From: Propioniciclava sp.
GTDB lineage: Bacteria > Actinomycetota > Actinomycetes > Propionibacteriales > Propionibacteriaceae
DNA: 51,053 nucleotides
NCBI RefSeq assembly: GCF_029977985.1
Contig: NZ_JARKOT010000084.1
Span: 1 to 51,053 of the forward strand
Direction: 5' to 3'
Part shown: positions 44,960 through 51,053 of the stretch, piece after piece
Layout of the letters: each line of letters begins with the position of its first letter
Numbering within the stretch: the stretch's first letter is position 1
The notes under the pieces: generated by a model
Seen by the model: only the letters and a program-made list of their open reading frames with translations
Told to the model about the DNA's origin: nothing
The model's database searches: none
Made by a program: the position numbers and the translations under genes

Positions 44960-45352
44960 ATGGCCACCATCGAGCTGACGAGCGAGAACTTCGCCAGCAC
45001 CATCGAGGGCAACGACACCCTCTTCATCGACTTCTGGGCGGCCTGGTGTGGCCCGTGCCGCATGTTCGGCCCGGTCTTCGAGGCGGCATCAGAGAAGCAC
45101 ACCGACGTCGCTTTCGCGAAGCTGGACACCGACAAGCAGATGGAGATCGCCTCGGCGCTGCAGATCTCGTCCATCCCGACCCTCATGGCGTTCCGCGGCG
45201 GTGTCCTCGTCTTCCGCGAGGCCGGCGCGATGAACGCCGCGGGCTTCGAGAAGCTCGTCGAAGCGGTCAAGGAACTCGACATCGACGAGGTGCGCGCCCA
45301 AGCCGAGGAGGCGCAGGCGAAGCACGACGCGGAAAACGGCACGGCGGAGTAG
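44960..45352 (+). CDS. trxA: Thioredoxin
   Basis: A 130-residue protein. The active site is WAAWCGPCRMFGP (Cys30, Cys33), followed by FAKLDTDKQMEIASALQISSIPTLMAFRGG with the cis-proline. The last ~20 residues (AQAEEAQAKHDAENGTAE) are a charged tail beyond normal thioredoxin length. It reduces disulfides in the cytoplasm. ATG 44960 has AAGGAA 6 nt upstream; no thioredoxin reductase is next to it. Confidence 0.94.
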   Translation: MATIELTSENFASTIEGNDTLFIDFWAAWCGPCRMFGPVFEAASEKHTDVAFAKLDTDKQMEIASALQISSIPTLMAFRGGVLVFREAGAMNAAGFEKLVEAVKELDIDEVRAQAEEAQAKHDAENGTAE

Positions 45353-45411
45353 TCCGCCAAGGAGTGGCAACCCTTTCCGCCCCGGCGCGGCAGAGGGTAG
45401 TCTCGACCAGA

Positions 45412-45445
45412 GCGGCCCCTACCCATCCCCCCGGGTAGGGGCCGC
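45412..45445 (+). terminator. trxA terminator
   Basis: GCGGCCCCTACCC (45412-45424), 8-nt loop, GGGTAGGGGCCGC (45433-45445): perfect 13-bp stem, 60 nt after the trxA stop. It ends 18 nt before the next gene's -10 box. Confidence 0.85.
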
Positions 45446-45475
45446 CCGGCGTTCCGATTCGGTACGTTGGTGCCC

Positions 45476-47761
45476 ATGTCGACTCCCGACGACGACCGCG
45501 ATCCCGACGAGGTCCTTCCCGAGCTCAGCTACGAGGCCCAGCGCTACGAGTCCCGGCCCGCCCGGATGCGCCCGAAGGCGCGCCGCCGGCGGCTCGATGC
45601 CGTGATCCCCGAGCCGCCGTTCGCAGCCGACGGCCGCAACCCCGCGTACGTGAGTTGGCTCGTCGACCAGTCGATGCTGGGCGATGCCAAGATGCTCGGT
45701 CGGCAACTCGCCGGCGACGCCGCCATGTGGAGCAGCCCGTACGCGGCCCCGAACCCGCGCGACGCCGTCGACACGGCGTCCGTCTGGTTCACCGCCTACC
45801 CGCTGTCGCTGGTCACCACGAAGGGCCAGTCGTTCCTGGCCGCACTGGGCGCCGAGGACCTCTGGGACGCCTTCGCCGCGATCGGCGTCGAGGCGATCCA
45901 CACCGGGCCGGTCAAGCTGGCGGGTGGCATCTCCGGCTGGGAGCACACGCCGAGCGTCGACGGGCATTTCGACCGCATCAGCATGGTCATCGACCCCTTG
46001 TTCGGCACCGAGGACGAGTTCCGGGCCATGTGCGCCGCAGCGGCGGCGCGCGGCGGGACGATCATCGACGACATCGTCCCTGGCCACACCGGCAAGGGCG
46101 CCGACTTCCGGCTCGCGGAGCTGGCCTATCGCGATTGGCCCGGCGTCTACCACATGGTTTCGATCCCCGAGGAGGCGTGGCACCTGCTGCCCGAGGTGCC
46201 CGAGGGACACGATTCGGTCAACCTCACCCCCGCAGCCGAGCGGGCTCTCGCGGACGCCGGTCACATCATCGGCGCCCTCCAGCGGGTGATCTTCTACGAG
46301 CCGGGAGTGAAGGAGACGAACTGGTCGGCGACGCGCCCGGTGTACGGCACCGACGGCGTCGCGCGCCGGTGGGTGTACCTGCACTACTTCAAGGACGGAC
46401 AGCCCTCGATCAACTGGCTCGACCCCACGTTCGCCGGCATGCGGCTCGTGATGGGCGATGCGCTGCACACGCTGCTCGACCTGGGGTCGGGCGGGCTGCG
46501 GCTCGACGCCAACGGCTTCCTGGGCGTCGAGAAGTCGGTGGGCGGCATGCTGCCCGCGTGGTCCGAAGGACACCCGCTGTCGCAGGCAGCCAACCAGTTG
46601 ATCGGGTCGATGGTGCGCAAGGTGGGCGGCTTCACGTTCCAGGAGCTCAACCTCACCATCGACGACATCAAGAACACGGGCGCCGTCGGGCCCGACCTGA
46701 GCTACGACTTCATCACCCGCCCGGCCGCCCAGTACGCCCTGGCCACGGGGGACACGGAGTTCCTGCGGCTCATGCTCAACGAGGCGATCGCGGCGGGCGT
46801 CGACCAGGCGTCGCTGGTGCACGCCCTCCAGAACCACGACGAGCTCACCTACGAGCTTGTGCACTTCGAGACGTTGCACGCCGACGACGTGTACACCTAC
46901 GCGGGCCGGTCGTGGACCGGCCGGGAACTCGCCGAGGAGATCCGGCAGGGTTTGCGCGACCGGCTCACCGGCGCCGCCGGTCCGTACAACGCCGTGTTCA
47001 CCACCAACGGCATCGCCTGCACCACGGCGTCCATCATCACGGCGACGCTCGGCATCACCGACCTGTCGGCCATCACGGACGCCGACGTGGCCACCATCCG
47101 CGACATGCATCTGCTCATCACCTTCTACAACGCCTTGCAGCCGGGCGTGCTGGCCCTGTCCGGCTGGGACCTCGTGGGCGCCCTGCCCGTCGAGCGCAGC
47201 CAAGTGAGGGCCCTCATCCGCGACGGCGACACCCGCTGGCTCGAGCGCGGCGCCTACGACCTGATGGGGTGGGCTCCGGACGCCGCGGCGTCGGCGTCCG
47301 GCATGCCACGGGCGCGCTCGCTGTACGGATCGCTGCCCGAGCAGCTGAAGGACCCCGCGTCGTTCGCCTCAAGGTTGGCGAAGGTGCTGGCGGTGCGCAA
47401 GCGGCATGGCATCGCGACCGGCCGACTCGTGGCCGTGCCGGACGTGTCCCACCGGTCGCTCCTCGTGCTCGTCAACCGCCTGTACGTGGGGGCCACGCAG
47501 GTGTCGGTGCTCAACTTCTCGGGTGAGAAGATCGTGGCGCGGGTGCAGTCCGACGAGATCCCTGCCGGGCGGGTCGTCGACCTCACGACGCGGCGCCGCG
47601 TGGACGACGTGGACGCCCTCGGCGGCTTCGCCGTGACCATGCCGCCCTGGGGTGCGGCAGCCTACCTCGTGAAGGAAGACGTGCCCGACGAGGAGTGGAG
47701 TGAGCCCGGACGGCTCGAGGTGGCGCGTCCGGCGCAGCTGCGGGAGGTCTCCGAGGCCTGA
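45476..47761 (+). CDS. TreS-like GH13 enzyme (trehalose synthase / maltose glucosyltransferase)
   Basis: A 761-residue alpha-amylase-superfamily protein. The catalytic triad is in [15 protein letters not shown] (Asp344, nucleophile), [10 protein letters not shown] (Glu390) and [16 protein letters not shown] (Asp455). The first conserved region is [16 protein letters not shown] in place of the usual DxVxNH, so it belongs to a divergent branch, which the databases commonly name trehalose synthase or maltose alpha-D-glucosyltransferase. It would interconvert maltose and trehalose. An N-terminal acidic/basic tail of ~50 residues and a beta-sandwich end complete it. ATG 45476 follows TACGTT (45463-45468) by 7 nt. 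No other trehalose gene is close. Confidence 0.82.
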   Translation: MSTPDDDRDPDEVLPELSYEAQRYESRPARMRPKARRRRLDAVIPEPPFAADGRNPAYVSWLVDQSMLGDAKMLGRQLAGDAAMWSSPYAAPNPRDAVDTASVWFTAYPLSLVTTKGQSFLAALGAEDLWDAFAAIGVEAIHTGPVKLAGGISGWEHTPSVDGHFDRISMVIDPLFGTEDEFRAMCAAAAARGGTIIDDIVPGHTGKGADFRLAELAYRDWPGVYHMVSIPEEAWHLLPEVPEGHDSVNLTPAAERALADAGHIIGALQRVIFYEPGVKETNWSATRPVYGTDGVARRWVYLHYFKDGQPSINWLDPTFAGMRLVMGDALHTLLDLGSGGLRLDANGFLGVEKSVGGMLPAWSEGHPLSQAANQLIGSMVRKVGGFTFQELNLTIDDIKNTGAVGPDLSYDFITRPAAQYALATGDTEFLRLMLNEAIAAGVDQASLVHALQNHDELTYELVHFETLHADDVYTYAGRSWTGRELAEEIRQGLRDRLTGAAGPYNAVFTTNGIACTTASIITATLGITDLSAITDADVATIRDMHLLITFYNALQPGVLALSGWDLVGALPVERSQVRALIRDGDTRWLERGAYDLMGWAPDAAASASGMPRARSLYGSLPEQLKDPASFASRLAKVLAVRKRHGIATGRLVAVPDVSHRSLLVLVNRLYVGATQVSVLNFSGEKIVARVQSDEIPAGRVVDLTTRRRVDDVDALGGFAVTMPPWGAAAYLVKEDVPDEEWSEPGRLEVARPAQLREVSEA

Positions 47762-47781
47762 GGGCCGGGCGAGCAGGCAGA

Positions 47782-47847
47782 GGAAATCGGATCGCCTTCG
47801 TGACGGGCGTCGACCTGCTGGTCGATGGCGGGTTCTGCTGCTGGTGA
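47782..47847 (+). pseudogene. C-terminal remnant of a short-chain dehydrogenase
   Basis: This 66-bp stretch after the TreS-like gene reads RGNRIAFVTGVDLLVDGG and then FCCW before TGA at 47845-47847. The VTGVDLLVDGG block is the very typical C-terminus of classical SDR enzymes (where the usual form is (I/V)TGxxLxVDGG). No upstream SDR reading frame exists: the preceding codons belong to the TreS-like gene and a short GC-rich bridge. It is therefore a gene fossil, and not related to the intact SDR at 47879-48709, which ends differently. The rest of the gap 47762-47878 shows nothing else. Confidence 0.6.
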
Positions 47848-47878
47848 CCCGTGGGGTGTTCGGACGCCGCCTGCGCGC

Positions 47879-48709
47879 TCAGAGGCCGACCCACTCGGCC
47901 GAGACGTCCCACAGGCGGCGGGCCAACTCGGCGTCCGCGCTGCGCGAGGCGACTTTCGCGGGCTTGCGGTCCACGTAGTAGGCACCCGGCACCCAGGCGT
48001 CCGGGCCGAGCTGGGACAGCCAGACGAGGGTGTCGGCGCCCTGCGCAGGCGTGCGCATGACGCGCTTGCCGAACGCCGACCGATAGAAGCGGCCGGTGAG
48101 GGTGGCGAGGTCGCCGGCGAAGCCGGTGGCGACCCCGCCCGGGTGGAACGACACGCCCCGGACGCCGTCGCCACCCCAGCGGCGGTTGATCTCGGCGGCG
48201 AAGAGGATGTTGGCCTGTTTGGCGAGCCCATAGGAACTCCAGCGGGTCCAAGCGGTGCGCAGGCCGGGGTCGCCGAGGTCGAGGCGTCCGTTACGGTGGG
48301 CGACGCTCGACGTGTTCACGACGCCGCCGTGCGCGGCGACGAGCCGATCGCGAAGCAGGTTGGTGAGCAGGAACGGGGCCAGGTGGTTGACCTGGAACGA
48401 CGTCTCGTGGCCGTCGACCGTTTCCGTGCGTTCGCCGAGGAGGGCGCCCGCGTTGTTGGCCAGGATGTCGACGTGCGGGTAAGCGTCCGAGAGTTCGCCG
48501 GCGAGGCGGCGGACGTCGGCGAGGACGGCGAAGTCGGCCACGAACGGGCGGGCGGCTGCGCCGGCGGCGTCCGCGACGCGGTGGACCTTGCCGGACTGGC
48601 GGCCGACCACCGCGACCTGCCAGCCCCGCCCCGCGAGCGCCAGCGCCGCGGCGGCCCCGATGCCGTCGGAGGCGCCGGTGATGACGGCGGTCTTCGGGGT
48701 GTCGCTCAT
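47879..48709 (-). CDS. Short-chain dehydrogenase/reductase (retinol-dehydrogenase-like)
   Basis: A 276-residue NAD(P)-dependent oxidoreductase. Cofactor loop TAVITGASDGIGAAAAL (about 8-24), VDILANNAGALLGER, and catalytic Ser-Tyr-Lys in VNTSSVAHRNG and SSYGLAKQANILFA. The end of the protein (VPGAYYVDRKPAKVASRSADAE) is typical of the group near WW-domain oxidoreductase/retinol dehydrogenase. Substrate unknown. ATG 48709 follows TAGCAT (complement of 48717-48722) by 7 nt; the TAG of that box is also the DUF1905 stop. Confidence 0.9.
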   Translation of the reverse strand: MSDTPKTAVITGASDGIGAAAALALAGRGWQVAVVGRQSGKVHRVADAAGAAARPFVADFAVLADVRRLAGELSDAYPHVDILANNAGALLGERTETVDGHETSFQVNHLAPFLLTNLLRDRLVAAHGGVVNTSSVAHRNGRLDLGDPGLRTAWTRWSSYGLAKQANILFAAEINRRWGGDGVRGVSFHPGGVATGFAGDLATLTGRFYRSAFGKRVMRTPAQGADTLVWLSQLGPDAWVPGAYYVDRKPAKVASRSADAELARRLWDVSAEWVGL

Positions 48710-48719
48710 AGCCGCGATG

Positions 48720-49013
48720 CTACGCGTCGCGGCCGAGGCTCAGCCGGACCGTGAGCACGTCGCCCACCTCGGCACCCAGCGGCTTCCGAGCGGCGTCCTT
48801 GACGGGAAGGAGGTAGCCGCCGTCCTTGGGGAACAGCGACGTCGTCCAAGAGATACCGCCGCACGTTGCCCGCGCGGGGATGCAGCCCCAGCCGTAGGTC
48901 AACAGGCTGGACGCCGCCGCTACGGCCTCCGCCGCGTCGTCGGGGAAGCGGACGAAGTGGTACGGCGCCGGGCCGCGCCACTCGACGAGCTCGCCCGTGA
49001 TCTCGATGTCCAC
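48720..49013 (-). CDS. DUF1905 domain protein
   Basis: A 97-residue protein that is essentially one DUF1905 domain: EITGELVEWRGPAPYHFVRF, a central WGCIPARATCGGISWTTSLF, YLLPVKDAARKPLGAEVGD and the final VRLSL. Function unknown. GTG 49013 has CATGAT 6 nt upstream and starts 29 bp from the divergent LuxR-type pseudogene. The SDR gene begins 10 nt after its stop, so they may be co-transcribed. Confidence 0.82.
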   Translation of the reverse strand: MDIEITGELVEWRGPAPYHFVRFPDDAAEAVAAASSLLTYGWGCIPARATCGGISWTTSLFPKDGGYLLPVKDAARKPLGAEVGDVLTVRLSLGRDA

Positions 49014-49042
49014 GCTGCCATCATGGGGGCTACCGTGAGGTC
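49014..49042. promoter_or_regulatory. 29-bp divergent leaderless promoter pair
   Basis: CATGAT on the minus strand (49020-49025) is 6 nt from GTG 49013, and TACCGT on the plus strand (49031-49036) is 6 nt from GTG 49043. The minus-strand box is the weaker of the two. Confidence 0.5.
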
Positions 49043-50110
49043 GTGCCAGTTCCGGGCAGATTGCGGGTCCCCGCCCCGCGTCGAGCGCTCGTGGCACGTC
49101 CGCGCTTGGAGAACCCCCTGACCGGAGCCGATCGGCCGCGGCTGGTTCTCCTGTCGGCTGCACCGGGATCGGGAAAGACCACGCTGCTCAGGCAGTGGGT
49201 CGCCGGCCTGGTTCAGGATCAGCGCGACGCACGGCGACCAAGGGCGCGGGTGGCCTGGGAGGGGCTCGATGAGTCCGACGCAGACCCCGCTCAGTTCGTG
49301 TCCGATCTCGCCGACGCCGTCAAAACGCGGCCGACGGGAGCTTGGGCGGGGAGGCGCGTGCCCTCGTCGCCGGCGGTCGTGCCGATCCGGAGGACGGCGT
49401 GGTGTCGCTCATCGAGGACCTCGACAACGCTGACGGGTTGACCGTGCTGGCGCTGGACGACCTGCACCGGGCCGCTGGCGCCGCCGGCGTCCTGAACCTC
49501 GTGCTCGATCACCTCCCTCCGCATGTGGTCGTGGCCGCCACGAGCCGCGTCGAGCCGCCTCTTGCCGTGGCCCGGCTCCGGGCGCGAGGTGAGTTGGTGG
49601 AAGTGCGGGGCGCCGAGCTTCGCTTCGACGCGTCCGAGGCGGACGACTTCTTCCGGTCGGTCCTCGAGCTCACGCTGACCAGCGATCAGGTCGAGGCGTT
49701 GGTGGCCAAGACCGAAGGCTGGGCTGCGGGCCTGCAGCTGGCCGGTGCCGCAGCCCTGGCGCACCGGCGCGCGGGCGCTCAGAGCCTGGACGCATTCATC
49801 CGCGCCTTCAGCGGAACGCGTCGGTTCGTCTTCGACTACTTGGTGGAGGAGGTGCTCGACGCCCAATCCGCGGACGACCGCGCCTTCCTGTTGTCGACGT
49901 CCGTCCTCGATCGCCTGTCGGGGCCCGTCTGCGACGTGGTGTCGGGGCTGCCCGGTGGCCAGCAACGACTCGAGCGGTCCGGAGATCGCCGCCCAGCTGT
50001 TCGTCTCCATCAACACGCTGCGGAGCCACACCAAGAGCATCTACTCCAAGTTGGGGGTGCGCACCCGCCGGGCGGCCGTCAGCCACGCGCAGGATCGCGG
50101 CCTGCTCTGA
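49043..50110 (+). pseudogene. Broken LuxR-family (LAL/MalT-like) ATP-binding regulator
   Basis: Three segments make up a damaged LAL regulator. (1) 49043 to about 49350: N-terminus with LLSAAPGSGKTTLLRQWVAG (P-loop) and WEGLDESDADPAQFVSDLADAV. (2) A shift of one base at the G-run 49348-49351 moves the reading to the next frame: VLALDDLHRAAGAAGVLNLVL, FDASEADDFFRSVLELTLT, KTEGWAAGLQLAGAA, SAEDRAF-like region and LSGPVCDVVSGLPGGQQRLER near 49970. (3) The C-terminal helix-turn-helix (PEIAAQLFVSINTLRSHTKS and KLGVRTRRAA) follows at once, back in the first frame, to TGA 50110. The whole middle (hundreds of residues in intact LALs) is missing, so an internal deletion has joined (2) and (3). Not functional as an LAL protein. 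Confidence 0.82.
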
Positions 50111-50131
50111 GCAGCCGGATCACCTCCGGTG

Positions 50132-50176
50132 TCACATCATCATGTGATGTGAGTCGGCAGCCCTGCGACCTACTGT
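50132..50176 (+). promoter_or_regulatory. Dyad operator and -10 box before the final membrane-protein gene
   Basis: TCACATCA (50132-50139), 5-nt spacer, TGATGTGA (50145-50152): perfect 8-bp dyad in an AT-rich patch. TACTGT at 50171-50176 could be the -10 box; the dyad then covers the -35 position. It is a likely binding site for a regulator, possibly the broken LAL gene just upstream. Confidence 0.5.
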
Positions 50177-50226
50177 CCTGCCGGTGCCCCGGGTGGCGGG
50201 GCGTTCACGACTTGGAGTGCCCCCTC

Positions 50227-50856
50227 ATGACATCGACCCTGAATCCCTTCGCACGCGTTGCCGGCTGCAGCCTCGCCGCGGCCGGCCTCCTCTTCGTCGC
50301 CGTCCAGATCGGCCACCCGCCCTTGACGATCGAGCTCGTCGGGACGCGCGAGTTCGTGGCTCGGGAGAGCGCCAAGGTCGTCATGGCAGCCCTGTCCCTG
50401 GCCGGGGTTGCGACACTGACGGTGTGGCATGGCCGCCGCCTCGGCGTCCTGGGTCGGGTCGGCGCGTTGGTCTTCGGCGCGGGTTACCTGGCCATGCTGT
50501 GCGTCCAGACGATTGCGGCCCTGGTGCTGCCCGCCATCGCGGCGACGTCGCCCGCGTACGTGCAGGGCGTCTTGCTCGCGGCAACCGGGGGACAGCCCGG
50601 GACGGACATCGGCGGGATCCAGCTGCTCCTCGCCGTGTCCGGGGTCGGGTACCTCTTGGGCGGCCTCGCCTTCGGTATCGCCCTGTTCCGCGCCGGGTTG
50701 GTGGCGCGCTGGGCGAGCGCGCTGCTCGCGGTCGCCACGACCAGTACGGCTGCCGTGGCCGTCCTTCCCGAGTCTCTCGACCGCCTCGCGGCGATCCCCA
50801 CGGGCGTCGCCCTCGTCGGGATCGGGTGGTCTGCGTGGCGAGCTGCAGCGGAGTAG
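50227..50856 (+). CDS. Hypothetical membrane protein next to the broken regulator
   Basis: A 209-residue protein with about six membrane helices (residues about 10-28, 45-63, 72-95, 112-135, 142-160, 165-205). It has no charged catalytic motif. Its small size, helix count and place after a LuxR-family regulator resemble the many actinobacterial membrane proteins of the DUF4386-like kind, but the family is not certain. ATG 50227 follows a 116-bp leader with TACTGT. The frame is open far upstream, into the pseudogene, but the sequence there is of the regulator. Confidence 0.72.
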   Translation: MTSTLNPFARVAGCSLAAAGLLFVAVQIGHPPLTIELVGTREFVARESAKVVMAALSLAGVATLTVWHGRRLGVLGRVGALVFGAGYLAMLCVQTIAALVLPAIAATSPAYVQGVLLAATGGQPGTDIGGIQLLLAVSGVGYLLGGLAFGIALFRAGLVARWASALLAVATTSTAAVAVLPESLDRLAAIPTGVALVGIGWSAWRAAAE

Positions 50857-51010
50857 GTTGCCGATGTTCCGGGCCGCGCCTCCGTGGCCGAGACCACCCG
50901 ATGACGGGTCCGCGGTCGGCTGCCGAGCGGGCGCCGAGACCGCGAGCGGGGGTGTTGTCGCCGGGGTGTTGGCGGCGGGGTATCGTCGCCGGCCCGGAGG
51001 AACCACACGG

Positions 51011-51053
51011 CGGCCCCGGGAGGATTCGAACCTCCGACACAAGGTTTAGGAAA
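51011..51053 (-). tRNA. tRNA-Arg (anticodon CCT), 3' part only
   Basis: Minus strand, cut by the window edge. Visible: anticodon loop TTCCTAA (CCT), 3' anticodon stem ACCTT, variable loop GTGTC, T-arm GGAGG-TTCGAAT-CCTCC, acceptor 3' half CGGGGCC and discriminator G at 51011. CCA is not encoded. The 5' half lies to the right of the window. The preceding gap 50857-51010 contains nothing else recognisable. Confidence 0.88.

Overview
The window is about 51 kb of very GC-rich DNA (roughly 70% by eye). It looks like chromosomal sequence from a high-GC actinobacterium, most like the Propionibacteriaceae/Actinomycetales. That placement is inferred from gene content and order: gpmA-phoU-senX3-regX3, lpqE/carD-ispD-ispF, cspB-DUF3027, an IdeR-type regulator, DUF3263 and DUF4032 proteins, and a groEL under CIRCE control. 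No phage, integrase, transposase, CRISPR array or plasmid function was found.

Layout. 1-2.3 kb: a TetR regulator and two membrane-fusion (HlyD-like) exporter subunits, the second cut by the window edge. 2.4-5.5 kb: a polymerase-ligase LigD and a small anchored protein, ended by a long inverted repeat. 5.6-9.2 kb: phosphoglycerate mutase and the phosphate-sensing set phoU / senX3-regX3, with a PHO-box-like repeat before phoU. 9.2-11.7 kb: an LpqE-like lipoprotein, CarD, IspD and IspF. 11.7-19.1 kb: zinc peptidase, DUF2207 protein, glyA, a frameshifted zinc-ribbon/beta-propeller membrane protein and an S49 (SppA-type) protease. 19.1-24.1 kb: minus-strand rlmB, cysS, DUF4032 kinase-like protein and an MsiK-type ABC ATPase. 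24.3-31.5 kb: VTT-like membrane protein, a NarL-type two-component pair, methyltransferase, tRNA-Thr, P-loop kinase, DUF808, manA, DUF3263 and a HEARH protein. 31.6-38.9 kb: groEL with two CIRCE operators, a copper-flavoured group (membrane protein, multicopper oxidase, CutC), CDF exporter, NUDIX hydrolase and a Pro-rich membrane protein. 39-45.4 kb: cspB, DUF3027, NCS2 permease, a 30-residue membrane peptide, a FAQTG-tailed surface protein, ideR, methyltransferase, thioredoxin. 45.5-51 kb: TreS-like enzyme, an SDR fossil, an SDR, DUF1905, a broken LuxR/LAL regulator with its likely membrane-protein target, and the 3' part of tRNA-Arg.

The genes are mostly housekeeping. The unusual content lies in the non-coding layer. 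Many start codons sit 6-7 nt after a TANNNT -10 box, which predicts leaderless mRNAs, and there are three ~30-bp divergent leaderless promoter pairs. The heptamer GGCGTCC/GGACGCC is strikingly frequent on both strands. There is a 22-bp tandem array with a dispersed copy, several long palindromes, and two one-base frameshifts in G-runs that may be sequencing errors. Coordinates of starts were chosen by ribosome-binding sites, -10 spacing, signal peptides and operon overlaps; all family names come from reading the protein sequence, not from a database search.
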